Of a stretch of DNA of 64,000 nt, positions 1 to 12,490 are shown piece by piece. The first letter of the stretch is position 1; every line of letters begins with the position of its first letter. The stretch comes from Malus domestica (Eukaryota; Streptophyta; Magnoliopsida; Rosales; Rosaceae). The notes beneath the pieces are model-generated. The model searched no databases. It was not told where the DNA came from and saw only the letters and a list, made by a program, of their open reading frames with translations. The stretch covers positions 32,017,001 through 32,081,000 of the forward strand of contig NC_091665.1 in the NCBI RefSeq assembly GCF_042453785.1, read 5' to 3'. The position numbers and the translations under genes were made by a program.

Positions 1-724
1 ACTAATATAATAACATATAATATTTTGTCAATATTGAAAAATCTTTTCAATAAAAAAAGACTCATTGTAACAAATTTTCAATGCAGAACAACTTCTCTCG
101 TAACTTACACCACACGCCGACCATGCATGATACAATAATATATGTACAAGAGGTTGTTATTCCATTCACAATAAGAATCGATGTATCACTATTTAGATCA
201 AAATTACTATACCTCTAAATAAATATTTTGGTCTTAAATTCGTATGTGCCAAGTCTAAGACCTTTTCAAATCAAATGAAGGACAAATCTTGCTAAATTAA
301 CAAAGTGTTAAGTGAAGTTTTCTTTATAGTGATGATTTAAGGCTTAACACGAATGGTTAATAAAATAAGAGATCCCGCGTAATAATTATTTGCAAGTTAT
401 TGACCAAAGAATATAGCACTTGGAAATAGCATGACTGAGGACTCTAATTTTATCGTCTTGCCATTCCTCTAGCTGGTAGTGACGTGGCAATTGGTAGCTG
501 TGGGGCCTTCAGGTCTGGGAAAACAGTGCCATTCGTGCGGCGTGTCAACATCATAATTGAAGTAGATTCCATTCGCCATTTTCTTATTCACCACGTGCAC
601 TGCAATCCCCAGGAATATTAACCCCGCTGTCCCCTCATCCTTTTTCATCTTCTTATTTTCTTTTGGTTAAGTTCAATTTAACAATTTTCCTGGTTTAAAA
701 TATTAGTTAAATTTATCACTTAAT

Positions 725-870
725 ATTATAGTTTAATAATATTTTTTTATTTGTAAATGAAAGATTTTAAGTTTGATTATCTCCAAATACGAATTTGAAC
801 TACTTTATTACTATCAAATTCTTAGGCCAAGTTCATCAATTTTCCTTTACGGTAAAAAATATCATTTGTT
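725..870 (+). repeat. Diverged tRNA-derived SINE copy
   Basis: The segment follows the layout of the SINE at 6613-6784: a box-B-like stretch, then the 'gaatttgaactac' region and the 'aatatcatttgtt' tail. It has many substitutions. I see no target duplication. This is an old copy or remnant. Confidence 0.45.
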
Positions 871-3570
871 AAAAATATACTAATTAAAGTTAAAAGACAA
901 AGCTGATTTTTTTTTTAATTTAACATTCTTCTTGATAGTGGGCTAGATGTGCGAATCTACTTTTTACACAATATTTTACGATACATGAAAATACTTATAG
1001 CAATTGATTATACGTGAAAAGTTCTTTATTTATAACGGTTTAGCAAGAGTCAAAATTCTTTCTTGACTATCATTTTTCACTTGTGAAAATACTATTGCCT
1101 TTGTTATAAGTGTGAATCATGTGTGAAATTTCTCTCTCAATCATATTGAGACCATTTTTCTTTGCATAAAACTTTTTTTTTAACAAGCGTTTGACGTGCA
1201 TTGTAAGTTTTTTCAGACCAGAGTAAGATGTCTCTGGTCATCTTGGCGAACTCTATACCATGGTCTGCTCTCTTTAATCGTCAAAGCGAAACTGTCAAAG
1301 CTAATTGTTTACTAAGAAAAAGTTACTGCCAAAGCTTAAAATTTCTCTCTCTTATTGGAATTTACTTGAAAATGAATTCTACTATTCCAAAATTCTAGTA
1401 GTCAATTTATCCTTAAGTATCTGTGGTGTTTTGCAGAAAGTCATTTCCTTTCCTATGTTCTCATCCCTCTCTTTTTCGTCAGCCACATTCTCTCTCAATG
1501 GTTACTGGCTAAGGTAAATTTAGTTATATTGTTTAAAAAAAAATTTGCAAGCATAAATTTTTTTGTTTTAAAGATTTTTTTAATCAAAATATAATGTAAA
1601 TTTTAAAAGATTAAAACTCAGTGGAGGTTAGAATAAAACTATTATGAAGTTTTTTTTTTTACACAATCGATAGAAAAAGAAACTGAACATAGAACCTCGA
1701 GTGCATTAGAGCCTTGTAAAAATTTCGAAACATTTGAAGAGAGGTGGTCTAATGAACACAAAATCTAATGGGGCGCAAGTAAAGTACATAATGTAACATT
1801 TCGCATCCCATGAAATGAAACATGCATGCATTCAGTTCAGTATTTCTTTAACTATCCCTAAAAAGTTTTAAGACAAAGTTTAGACAGGTGTGTACGTTAT
1901 TGGTGTTCTCTTTTAAGGGTTAGTTGAATCCCTACTGTACATCATATATATATATATATATATCCCAAAAGGCAATTAATTTATCTTCTATTCATTCGTA
2001 ACCTTTCTTGTCGCCAACATATCCTTCTGCACTTTATTTCCATGCCCAAGTGGCCAACAAATATAAATGATCACAAACTCATTCCGCCATTGTCTTAACG
2101 ATTGCCAATGAGGTCCATATGGCTCCATTGCCATGCACAAACTCCTTCTAATGACGTCCACAAGTGTCATACTTAGCTATTTACATATAAGGAGTTGAAC
2201 TGTTCTCTGTATTGTTAATTGAAATTTCGATGTCCGTGAAATAGTGTTTCCAAGTTAGAAACTTTCACCATTATCCGGTCATAAACCGGTCATGCACGTG
2301 TGCTGGCATAGCTCCAATGTCTGCATATACACAACTTAAGATTTTAACTAGTACAAATTAGAAACAAACAATTACATCCTTGCTAAACTTTATATCCCTT
2401 ATTACATGATCATCCCAAAAATAAAATTGATCAAAACCGAATTGAAAAAAGGGGAGCTGGAAAGGGAAGGTATATACTTAAAGTTAGGGTGTCATGATTA
2501 AGTTAGGGATGTAGGGCCTAATCGCACGTCTACATGTTTGTAGCTGTGGGTGACAAAGCAAAAGAGATCATGATTAATATAAGATTAGTTAATTAATATA
2601 CACTGTATTGCTCAGACAAACCGTGACTCCATACCTTAAACAAATAAAATTAAGAGAAGGGAAGGAGGACATTTTCGAACGTTTGTGCTTACCTGGGCAG
2701 CAAGTGTTGCGTTCCAATGTCATGATCTCTTGTTTCATTCAGTTTCGAATATGCTTCATTTCTTTTCTTCTATATCTTTATGCTTCTTGCACGTACGGTT
2801 TGGGATTATCTATAGATTATGCCCACTGAATCCAAGAACCACATTGGCAGATTCCACCAAATATGTTTAACGTTCAATAAATTGATCACACTAATTAATT
2901 GAATCTGATTAAAAATGTTCTCCCATTTGTGCAACTTCCTACTAATTAAACTATTGAATACATATATATATATATATATATATATGTATATGTATATGTA
3001 TATACTCGTGTCTCCCATTTCTATGAATTAAGGGGCCAGCAGTTCCCTAACCTGGGCTGATTACTTTAAGTAATTCTTCTCCAGCTAATTAAATAGCTAG
3101 TTAGTGATGTGAGCTTGTCTCATGACCACAATTTTGTCGGGGGCAAGAGTTAATTAGTTCAAATGTAAATACAATCCCTTCGCGGGTCCAAAATTTACCT
3201 TCAGTGCAATGTTTTTGGAACCCAATTTAGTATAATTTTCTCCCCTGTAACTCCACTTTTTCACTATCTCTTTTGTAACTCAAATAATTATGTTCCACAT
3301 TGCTTATATCTCGTGAAACATCCATTTAGGTTCTCTCATGTGACATGAGCGACCCCCAATTATTGTTGATGTGATTATCAGATTATTGCCACATGCATCA
3401 ACTTAAAAAATATAATTTAATATACCTGACATCTATATAATTAGAGTGGTGGGTTTCAAACGTGTCGCTACAAGTCACATAAGCAAACCTAACGGATATT
3501 TCAAGAACTTAGTTGTATGAGGAAAAAATTGAAATTAGAATTGAGTTTTAAGGGCCCATTGAAAAAAATT

Positions 3571-3725
3571 GGGAACTTTAACGAAAAAATCTTAGTATTG
3601 TTCACTTTAACGAAAAATCAAATTTTTACACTAAAAAATCAATCCTGGTACTATTCACTTTACCCTTTATTTTGTCAATTTCGTTAAAACTCAAAGTTTT
3701 CAAACTCTTTTTATTAGTTTTCCTA
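3571..3725 (+). repeat. MITE-like repeat, copy 1
   Basis: The segment matches 8841-8994 in opposite orientation over nearly its full length. Shared blocks include 'ttcactttaacgaaaaatca', 'ttcactttaccctttatttt' and an AGTTTTCCT end. Two scattered inverted copies of about 155 bp in one window indicate a dispersed element, probably a MITE. No coding capacity and no clear target duplication. Confidence 0.6.
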
Positions 3726-4110
3726 AAAAATAAACCACATTTGTTGGAAGTACATATATTTCTACCCAACTATAAAAAATGAAACTAAAGTTGATCTGTT
3801 CAACAAAAGGATAGAAATGAGTTTGGTTTGTGGTAACTAGCTCCTTTTGTCGTATAAGGATGTAGATGTACAGTGGAATCAAATATGAGACTGCATAGAA
3901 ATTTAAGATGGAAGGTAAAGGGGAAAAAATAATGAAGTATGTACCCCATTAAGGGAACCTAAAGCTATTAATTATTGATTATTTTATAATCAACTCCACT
4001 CTCCCTATAGTGTTTATAAACGTATGGTGATAAATAATGCTGAGCACAAACTATAAGCTAACAGAGCAGATATCACCAAAAAACCCTAAATTAAAACATT
4101 AATTGAAATC

Positions 4111-4956
4111 ATGACTGGTTCTGGTTCTCCTTGCGGAGCCTGCAAGTTCTTGAGAAGAAAATGTGTAAGAGGGTGTATTTTTGCACCTTACTTCTGCCAT
4201 GAACAAGGTGCTACCCATTTCTCGGCCATCCACAAGGTTTTTGGCGCAAGCAATGCGTCGAAGCTGCTTGCTCACCTTCCGGTGGGTGATCGTTGTGAAG
4301 CCGCCATGACAATATCATATGAAGCTCAAGCCAGGCTTCAAGATCCCATTTATGGTTGTGTTTCTCATATTTTTTCTCTCCAACAGCAGGTTTGTATCGT
4401 TTGACCAGCTCGAACTTGTGGATAACAATAGAAAACCTAATTCTGTTTAATTACCTTACAGATATTATATATCCAATTGATTGATGAATATATGCTTTTG
4501 CTTTGAAATCTTCAGGTGGTCAGCTTACAAGCACAATTAGATTCCCTCAAGGATCAAGCAGCTCAAAGCTTTCTCAAGGGCTCTGCTGTAGCAAACCCTA
4601 ATGAGAAATTTTATGGGAAAGCTCCTTCTCATACAGAAGTTCATAGTTGGTTCCATGAGCTAGAAAGTTCTTCAAACACTTTTCCACAATTCAATTCAAA
4701 TCAAACCAATGATGCTGGAACCACATCATACTATGAGAATGGAATGATGAACTCAAATAACTCTGTTAATGGGAGTCATGAAAATTCAGTGAATATCCCA
4801 GATGAAAATGTCTCCTCATATGGCAGCTTTGAAGAGGGCACTTCTCATTCCATGTCTTCTTTTGACGTGCAAACCAATTTCAACAAGCAATGGGGTTTTC
4901 ATGATGCTAATGAGCTTCAATCAGTGGCTTTCAGCTACATTGACCAGCATTCATGA
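4111..4956 (+). CDS. LBD29-like: LOB-domain transcription factor, LBD29-like (class IA), two exons
   Basis: Plant-specific nuclear DNA-binding protein of the LBD/ASL family; LBD29 of Arabidopsis is an ARF7/ARF19 target that promotes lateral root initiation. Exons are 4111-4389 and 4516-4956, giving 239 aa. The 126-nt intron starts GT after CAG, ends TTCAG and is phase 0. The CX2CX6CX3C motif is C8, C11, C18, C22. The GAS block covers about residues 37-70, DPIYG is at 78-82, and leucines 90, 97, 101 and 104 form the zipper-like stretch across the splice junction. The C-terminal ELQS...Y ending resembles LBD29/LBD17 rather than LBD16. The start is the first ATG before the conserved [14 protein letters not shown]-like TTTATAAA lies near 4013. 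The gene faces a second LBD gene 20 kb away. LBD17 is the main alternative name. Confidence 0.93.
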
Positions 4957-6343
4957 ATCATGATAAGGTGACCGGTGATGAGTATACCGATGCACGAGTT
5001 CTATTATCTCATCAGTTAAATTTACTTTCTCAGTTTTGAATTGCAGCCCTGCATACTTTGAAACATGCACTTTAAATGTTGTTGCTATGGTTAAGTTAGG
5101 AAGTATAATGAACCCTAGAAATGTTCATACAAGTGGAAACCCTACCTAGCTACCATAGATATGTTTAAGCTAGTGTAATTTTTTTATATTAGTAAAATAA
5201 TATAAGGTCATTTCTCTAATCGATCTCTGACAGAACTAGATAGATCTCATGAATTCTGATTGACCTAATTTACTTTGTTTATTGGACCTCATGTAGACCT
5301 AAATTTTTTACCTAGTTTTTCTTTGTTAATACTGCCTTTCATAAGAAAACCTAGTATGTGGCATTTCACAAATTATTTATCTTTGGGTTCTATTGGTCAA
5401 TTATTTGATCTCAAGTGAAAGATATACTGATTTGAAGGCCTACTGGACAAATCTAATGACCAGAGCTAATTAGCTTATAAAGAATATTCCGTCTACAATA
5501 GAATTGCTTTAACAATGAGATCAAAGAGAAATTTAATGTTTGAAGATTTACTAGGTGCAACCAGGTTCAGCTAGCTAGTTTAATTCTTTATTCGCACTGA
5601 ATGTTTAAGCATCGAATTAATTTCCTATATTGCTATATACTTATATATATATATATTAGACCATTTATTTATTTATTTTTCTTTTCTTGAATAATTTTTC
5701 AGAAAAATATATGATTGAAGTACTTGGTGACGTTCATAGTTAGTTTCCCTTAATCCTTGTATAAATCTTGATATATATAATATGTATGTACTATATATAT
5801 AACATATTACACCACCTGTCTACCTGTTTTCATTCTTGAATAATTTCTAAGAAAATTATAGATGATTGAATAATTACCTGGTGAAGTTAATTCATGAAAG
5901 GATAACATCTAAATCTGCAGCTTATCTCATATTTGGAATAGGTTGGTGCTATCCACATCCCATTTTTACATCCCACACACCTCTTATTAATTTTCATCTT
6001 TTGATCTTCTTTAATTCATTCAATTCGACGATAAAAAACTAAGAGGTGTCTGTCCTTGGAACTTGGGAGGAAACCTGAAAATTTCTCCCAACTCTGGTCT
6101 TCCAACCCTTCTGTTTATTTCCTTTTTTTCAAAATTTTATCTTTCCCAGATTTTGTTTCATGATTTCTTGAAAAACATGCAAATAGAGATATCTGAATAC
6201 CACATTTGGTACAGCAGAAAACTGAGAAATCAATTGATATTTGTATCTTCCTGACAAATGCAGCTTAATTAAACTATTATTAACTTTGTCAAGAATGATG
6301 CTTTGTTCTTTGTGTGAAAATTTTCCAGTGTAGTAGACTGTGC

Positions 6344-6390
6344 ATACACACACACACACACACACACACACATGCATGCATGCATGCATG
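6344..6390. repeat. Compound microsatellite (CA)n-(TGCA)n
   Basis: About 14 CA units run directly into about five TGCA units. The short minus-strand frames with runs of Cys-Val across it are artefacts of the repeat. Confidence 0.85.
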
Positions 6391-6612
6391 CTTTCTCTGA
6401 TTCTGACATATAATTATACGCAGTGTGCTCATCAATGCAAATGTTTTTGGGCCTAAAGTTAAACTGCATGCTTATGAGTTTTTGGCTAAGATCAAACCCT
6501 ATCTATCTATCTATCTATCTATATATTAATTCTAGTGAAAGGATTTCATGTATATCTGCAGCATTTTCATTAATATTTCCTAACAATAACGAATTAAGTT
6601 AGAAATGTGATG

Positions 6613-6784
6613 CCACTTAGTACTACGGTCTAGTGGTATTCCTCTTCACTTGTAAGTAAGAGGTCTTCGGTTTGATTCTCACCAAATGCGAGTTTGAACC
6701 ACATTATACTAGCCTATTGTGAGGCTAAGCTCATCCCCTCCCCTTTAGTGTAGATAATATCGTTTATTCCAAAACAAAAAAAAA
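6613..6784 (+). mobile_element. tRNA-derived SINE with 15-bp target-site duplication
   Basis: The 172-bp insert has a pol III box-A-like 'tctagtggtattcctc', a box-B-like 'ggtttgattctcacc', a unique body and an A-rich tail. It is flanked by perfect 15-bp direct repeats, GTTAGAAATGTGATG, at 6598-6612 and 6785-6799. Intact flanks suggest a relatively young insertion. A diverged copy lies near 725-870 and a 5'-truncated minus-strand copy near 46676-46765. The tRNA-like head is not a functional tRNA gene. Confidence 0.9.
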
Positions 6785-7763
6785 GTTAGAAATGTGATGG
6801 CTAATGAGTATTTTGCTGTGATCATCATGATTCGTAGCTAGTAATGGGATCAAACCCCTAGCTATCTTCAGACCAAACAAAAACCCTGGCTGTCTATATA
6901 TAAGTAACTATTATTTTAGCCACTTTATCATATCAAACATAATGAGATGCAGATTCCATTACCCCAAATTTGATGGGTTACAAAACTCCGTTGATTTATA
7001 GTACTGGTGCTTATTGATTGCTTAATCAGGAGTGCCCTAATCCTTCCATAAAAAGGGGAACTGGTTTTGCACTATTAAATTCTTGCTTAAGTCCAAGAAC
7101 CATTACGATTACAGTTAAAAAGAAATAATTGCGCGTACGCTGTACATTCTTTTAGGGCGTGCATTATCCATGATTCAGAAGTTCAGCCAATTACTTTAGC
7201 TATAGGTAGTTGTCAATATTTTCAGCCAGACTATAATGTAAGTGAGCGGTACCTAATTTATAAATTTTGGGTTGTTTGTATGCGTACTTCTCCTGATCGT
7301 TGAGGGCCAGTTTCTTGTGCTTTTGGCATTCATATGTAAATATGACATGTTTCGGTGTTTCGGGCACACAAAACTAGTTACAATTAACAACCATTTGAAG
7401 TCAAAACGAAAATTAGTGCTGCATTATGATTCTCGAGGGTTTAGGGTTAGGGTTCATGGCTTACCCTTGAAGAAGCCAAAAGTAAAAAGTAAACAGAAAA
7501 ACTAGTCTTGCTTTCTTCGGTTGAAAGTTAAAACTCCCAACTAAGTTGGACCACACTCCTTAATTGGTATACAGACCCAACTCTATGGGCACTTTTGTAT
7601 TTGTGAAACCCTAAGTAAGTCATGGTAAAAGCCCACAAACGCATCAAATCCATTCAGGTCCACCTGACAACTTTGAGGAAAAATAAAATAAACTATTTCA
7701 AGGATGCAAACCACCTTGTCAAAATATACAAATGAAATGTTTTGTTAGTAGTAGAAAAGAAAA

Positions 7764-8722
7764 AGGTAAATTATATTTTACATTTTCAGGTTTGGGATCG
7801 ATTTCAATTTTTTATAACATCTTTAAAACATTTCAATTTCATACATTTATTTATCATTTTATTTCAATTTCATACATCCGTCAGAAAATTTGTTAATAAA
7901 CCGTTAAGTGATGATGTGGCTGCCAAAATTGTGCCATGTAGAAAAAAATAATTTTTTATACATTTAAAATATTATAATAACTTATCCTATTATAAAAAAA
8001 AAAATTAAAAAAAAATTAAAAAACCCATCTTCTTCCCTAGCACACCCATCCCACCTGCAACCCCCCCACCGCACCCCACCCCACCCCACCCCACCCCACC
8101 CAAAACCTACCCGCAACCCAAAACGCACCCTCGGGCATCAGAACACCATGTCCTGGGAGGACGAAATTGTTATGCACGATGTCACCCATGCGGCCCTCGT
8201 CGTCTCCGACCGCGTTGGCCGTGAAGTCGCATCGCAACTCGATCTTGAAAAAGCCCTAGAAGCTTCTCGATACGCTAGTGTGCAGGTGTCTGTGGGTGGG
8301 GTTTTGATTTGGGATCGGATTTTCAAATTCGGTATGCAGGTGTTTGTGGGTGGGGTGGGGTGGGAGATGGGTTTTTGGATGGTTTGTGGGGTGGGGGGGG
8401 GAAGGGTTGCGAGGGAGGGTGGGGGGGGGGGGGGGGGGATTCAAGTAGGGTGGGGTGGGTGTGCTCGGGAAAGAAGATGGTTTCTTTCTTTTATTTTTAT
8501 TTTTATTTTTAATAGGATAAATTATTATAATATTTTAAATTCATAAAAAAAAATTGACACGTGGTACAAATTTGACAGCCACGTTATCACTTAACGGATT
8601 TTCTAATAGATGTATGAAATTGAAATAAAATGATAATTAAGTGTATGAAATTGAAATGTTTTAAAGATGTTGTAAGGAATTGAAATTGACCCCAAACCTG
8701 AGGGGCTAAAATGTAATTTACT
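7764..8722. mobile_element. Pack-MULE carrying a NUP155 5' fragment
   Basis: A 959-bp element with long terminal inverted repeats: the left arm runs from 7764 to about 8060 and the right arm from about 8450 to 8722. The ends read AGGTAAATTAT and, on the other strand, AGTAAATTAC. Direct repeats GAAAAGAAA(A) flank it at 7754-7763 and 8723-8732, matching the 9-bp (sometimes 10-bp) duplication of Mutator-like elements. There is no transposase. The middle holds C-rich and G-rich tracts around a recognisable piece of a host gene (8148-8279). Long TIRs, 9-10-bp duplication and a captured 5' exon fit a non-autonomous Pack-MULE. Confidence 0.85.
8148..8279 (+). pseudogene. NUP155 (fragment): Captured NUP155 N-terminal fragment (44 codons)
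   Basis: The frame opens with ATG and reads MSWEDEIVMHDVTHAALVVS, continuing through DRVGREVASQLDLEKALEAS to RYAS. This is nearly the N-terminus of plant nucleoporin NUP155 (from memory the Arabidopsis protein starts MSWDDEIVMRDV...). NUP155 is a scaffold component of the inner ring of the nuclear pore. Only 44 codons of a protein of roughly 1,450 aa are present; after RYAS the frame runs into unrelated G-rich repeat sequence. The fragment sits inside the Mutator-like inverted repeats, so it is a transduplicated exon, not a gene. The reading frame is uninterrupted, which suggests recent capture. Confidence 0.85.
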
Positions 8723-8840
8723 GAAAAGAAAACCATCCATGGCTGGTTTTTTTAAGCTTAAAAGAATGTGTATAAGGTTTCACTCATGCGGTTAAAAATA
8801 TTTATTTTTGCATTTAGGATTTTATGTTTTGATTCTCTTC

Positions 8841-8994
8841 AGGAAAACTAATGAAAATGGCTTGAAAACTTTGAGTTTTAATGATAATGACAAAATAAAG
8901 GGTAAAGTGAATAGTACCAGAATTGACTTTTTAGTGTAAAAATATGATTTTTCGTTAAAGTGAACAGTACCGGGTGCTTTTCGTTAAAATTCCC
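8841..8994 (-). repeat. MITE-like repeat, copy 2
   Basis: Reverse-complement match of the copy at 3571-3725, sharing the AGGAAAACTAATGAAAA end and the TTCACTTTAACGAAAAATCA block. It lies 118 bp beyond the Pack-MULE. Confidence 0.6.
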
Positions 8995-9983
8995 TTTTTA
9001 ATATTGTTGGTGTTAAAAAAAATAAAAATAAAAATAAAAATAAAAAAAGCGTGTATTGAAACGTCTACTATTGTGCATTTAGAAAATCATTTTAACCAAA
9101 TTTTATGAGTGAACCCATCAAGTTTTGTTACAACAAAATCATTGCCAAACTACATGAAAGGATTGTAACACGAAACGAACATATTGATGAGTTTGATTCA
9201 TTTGTTTACAATGAGAAGACAAAATTATCATGCACATTATAACTGAACTTTAACTAAACTTTAGTGAACTATACAAAAGTACACTTAAAAAGTTCAAACA
9301 AACCCTCCAAAGTATGCAGCAAAAGTTGGCCATTTTCACACAAGACGCAGCTCAGCACAAAGCTCAATGATCTAATTAAATCCCATTTTCTTTCTTCTGC
9401 GGCCAAACTTCTTTTCTTCTTCTTCGTCCCTTCTATCTTTTTCTTTGTTTCAATTCAATAATGCATTTCTTTAAGCAGAGCGGCACGCACTTGGTGTAAA
9501 GACAATTAGACAGAGCCCCACGTCCAGTTTCTGTCACTGATCCCTAAGATCGGACGGCTTACATTGCACGTGTGCGCATCCATAGTCAATAGTCAAATTT
9601 TGGTATTTTTAAACCCTAGAGGCAATGTCCCCTCGTGCTTTTCTTACTCAATTCCATTTTCTATTTAAAATATTATCCCATTTTAAATCCGAAATATTTT
9701 AAAGGTTATCAATATATTAGCCTTGACCAACCACTCCAAGCACTGTATTTTTTCAAGTTGGGTTGGATTTTTTCGCAAAATGTTTGAGTGTAAATAAAAT
9801 AATCATTCAATATAAGTTGTAATTTTATTTTATTAAGTTTTCGATGAGGGATTGCATTTTTAAACAGGAAATACACTTGTTCAAGAATTAAAAAGAGCAA
9901 ATTTCGGTCATGATGCTATGACCAAATTTTCTGGCCAATTTGACACTAGTAGTCGTTGGAGCATTGTCGAATTTTGTTGGTTA
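8995..9983. other. Intergenic, AT-rich
   Basis: I see nothing coding. It has a (TAAAAA)-type run near 9018-9046 and short frames without homology. The region ends at the TAAAA target duplication of the gypsy element (9984-9988). Confidence 0.5.
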
Positions 9984-10377
9984 TAAAATGATACGCCCCG
10001 ATCCCGATATACGAGGGACATCGGGATGGTCACGTATTAGCCGACATTCAAGGGTGACGCAAGTCATTTAATGAATGCATATGCTGAGAACATGCATATA
10101 AATTTCGCGCATAACTACGCAAAGTAATATTCAAATACAAGCTACTAAAATAAAATAATAATATTCAACTACCAACAATGAAAACATAGTGATAATGCAT
10201 GACATATTTAGAGCATACATCTCATTCAGAATACAAGCGGAATGTGCTATTACAAGTAATGTCAAGGCAGAGAGGATGGTACAAAATCACTGGTAGGGGA
10301 ATGCCTCGTAGCTCAGATCGTAAGCCTTGTTCCTATGTCCTAAGGGGGCGCAAAACAAACATGAGTGGACCAAGTTG

Positions 10378-10409
<32 letters not shown>

Positions 10410-10557
10410 TAGTTATTCAATAACGTACTAACCTCCAAAGTTTTATGAAAACTAATAGCATAATATGTGATAGGTTTCTCCGAAAACCCTAGTATGCCAT
10501 TAAACCTTTCATAAAACTTATATAGTATATAGTGTGCTACATAGTGGTATCATAATC

Positions 10558-10720
10558 GACCCGTATGCCCCTACATCACCCAACTTGTTGGCCAAATATA
10601 ATATATCTTCCGACCCGTAGGCCTCTACATCACCCAACCTGTAGGCCAATATAATATCTTCTGACCCATAGGCCCCTACATCACCCAACTCGTAGGCCAA
10701 TATAATATCTTTCGACCCAT
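10558..10720. repeat. ~58-bp tandem repeat, three copies, inside the LTR
   Basis: The motif 'cctacatcacccaac' plus 'ggccaatataatatctt' recurs three times in a row. The equivalent place in the other LTR (about 16509-16610) has two copies, so the array changed length after the element inserted. Confidence 0.8.
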
Positions 10721-10832
10721 AGGTCAATAAGTATCATCGCCCGTAGGCTGAGCAGTGACCACTAGATAAGCACAAAACCTTGAATATAATCTTTCCAACA
10801 TACGTACATATATATATATATATATATATATA

Positions 10833-11042
10833 CAGGGAGCTTAAGGGGAGGGATCCCCATTTTTTTTTAAAAAATGGGGACACGCTCCCCACCGTTAGAT
10901 TGACTTTAATGAAATTGTGTGGTTGAGATTAAAACACAGGCCATAGAATCTCAACCACAGGATTTCATTTAATTCAAATCCAACGGTGGGGAGCGTGTCC
11001 CCATTTTTTTGAAAAAATGGGGATCCCTCCCCTTAAGCAATT

Positions 11043-11046
<4 letters not shown>
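10833..11046. mobile_element. Palindromic MITE in a TA-rich target
   Basis: Two arms of about 95 bp are near-perfect inverted repeats, each with 'cttaaggggagggatcccca' near the outer end and 'ggggacacgctccccaccgt' further in. The insert is flanked by (TA)n on both sides (10809-10832 and 11045-11103). The matching position in the right LTR (about 16706) has no insert, so it arrived after the LTRs were made, or left the other copy. Confidence 0.85.
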
Positions 11047-11106
<60 letters not shown>

Positions 11107-12469
11107 AAAACATCTTCATAGTATATAGTCATCCATCATATATAGTGTAAAAACATGTTCATAAGTAGTATATAGTCATCCATCATATATACTACAAAGA
11201 ACATAAATTCAATAAAGTATGGTATTCCAAAATATTCTTAGTAAAGCATGATAATCATAAAGTGTAAATCTAATTTACTCATAAAATGTTTCGTAAAACG
11301 TAACCATTAAATCATGCTTTTCATGTATGCATTTCTACTATTAAAACATGCATTTTAGAAGGGGTCCACTCACAGATACTCCGTCGTCGAAGAGCCGTGT
11401 GAAATAAAAAGAATAGAATCGTTGCTAATAATCGTACCTAAGCACATAAATTTTCCAATTAATAAAATTATATCATAACGATTGAATTTCGAGAAACGAA
11501 CATCATAAATGGATTCAGGACATCAAAAAACATGAAAGAGGACCTCGAGAACCCCCATGCACGGCCTGGGCTCCTAAGATCCGTTTAGGTTGGGCCGGAT
11601 TCGGGTTTGGGCTTAGGCCAAAGGGTTTCTAGGCTTAAAGGGTTTAGGCCTTATGGGCCTAAGGTCAACAAGTCGAAGGCCCGATTCTCACAGCCCAAAG
11701 GCTTGGGGTCCAAAGCTTCGGCCTAGGGTTTTTGGGTTAAGGGTTTACTGTGTTAGGCTCAGGGTTAAACGGGCAGAGGGCCCTAGTTGGCATGGCCCGA
11801 AGGCCTAGCTTTAAGGGGTTTGGGCCGAAGGTTTAATGGGCCAAAGGCCCGAGCTGTCGTGACCCTAAGGACCTGGGTTAAATGGGTTTGGGGATTTTGG
11901 TTTTCAGGTTTGGGTCAAAATGACCCGATTCCATCGAGAATGAAGCCCGGAGCCTCCCAAGCTCTGGGTGACACCGTCTTACCATTCTACCCTATGATCC
12001 TCCTACTAAAATGAAGATACGAGGGATGAAAAGAGATTCGTACCTGTAATACACCGTGAAGTGGCTGGAGTCGGCTGGATTCTGGGCTAGAACACTATGG
12101 GCTCGCCAGACCTGGGTTCTCGGTTTCTATGTGCTTCATATAGATGAGGGATAGGGAGAGAAGATCCACCACAGTGATGGTGGTGCTGTTAAGTTTCCCT
12201 AGGTATGGCTGTTTAGGGTGTGTGGGTGGGTGTGTCGCCGGGAATGAGAGAAGAGTGAGAGAGAGAATGAGCTGAGAGTTGACTCGGGGGAGAATGAATG
12301 AGATAATGAAAGAAAGGGATAAGGGTCTGCCACGTGACAGGCAGAGAGAGAAGGAGAACTTGAGAGAAAATCTAAAAAGTAAACCAGATTGGGTAAGGAT
12401 AAGGGATAAGATCGTAATTTCATTATTTCTGTTAAAACGAAATTACATATTTTGGGATGTGGTTTTACA

Positions 12470-12490
12470 ATCTACCCCCTTAAAAGAATT
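12470..12490 (-). other. Polypurine tract of the gypsy element
   Basis: Read on the minus strand, TTTTAAGGGGGTAGAT lies immediately before the TGTAAAACC start of the 3' LTR. This is the expected site and composition for plus-strand priming. Confidence 0.7.

Larger units (their letters stand above)
1..4110. other. Intergenic region upstream of the LBD29-like gene
   Basis: No coding region is supported here; the short open frames lack homology, coding bias and splice partners. The stretch holds AT microsatellites (about 1945-1963 and 2961-2984), a worn SINE-like copy near 725-870 and a MITE-like copy at 3571-3725. A TGTCTC auxin-response hexamer lies at 3116-3121, about 1 kb upstream of the LBD29-like start. 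A TTTATAAA box at about 4013-4020 is a plausible TATA element for that gene. Both regulatory readings are inference; single hexamers occur by chance. Confidence 0.6.
4957..7763. other. Intergenic region with SINE and microsatellites
   Basis: No gene is supported. The 3' UTR of the LBD29-like gene probably occupies the first few hundred bases. About 5945-6060 holds a half copy of the short-arm MITE found complete at 29248-29395. (CA)n followed by (TGCA)n lies at about 6344-6390 and (CTAT)n near 6491-6516. A complete SINE is annotated separately. The reading frame at 7272-7505 has no recognisable features. Confidence 0.6.
9989..12469 (-). repeat. 3' LTR of the gypsy element (left copy, 2481 bp)
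   Basis: On the minus strand it begins TGTAAAACC at 12469 and ends CA at 9989. It aligns along its length with 16112-22516 outside the nested insertion. Differences between copies: this one keeps 174 bp (9989-10162) lost from the other; it carries a palindromic MITE at 10833-11046; it has three copies of a ~58-bp repeat (10558-10720) against two; and it lacks a ~130-150-bp GC-rich segment present at about 21480-21640. Confidence 0.9.

Noticed and set aside
6613..6700. tRNA gene
   Set aside because: Box A and B are present but the cloverleaf arms do not pair and the unit has a SINE body, A-tail and target duplication.
8280..8546. Gly-rich continuation of the NUP155 frame and Pro-rich frames on the other strand
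   Set aside because: These are translations of G-rich/C-rich low-complexity sequence within the MULE.
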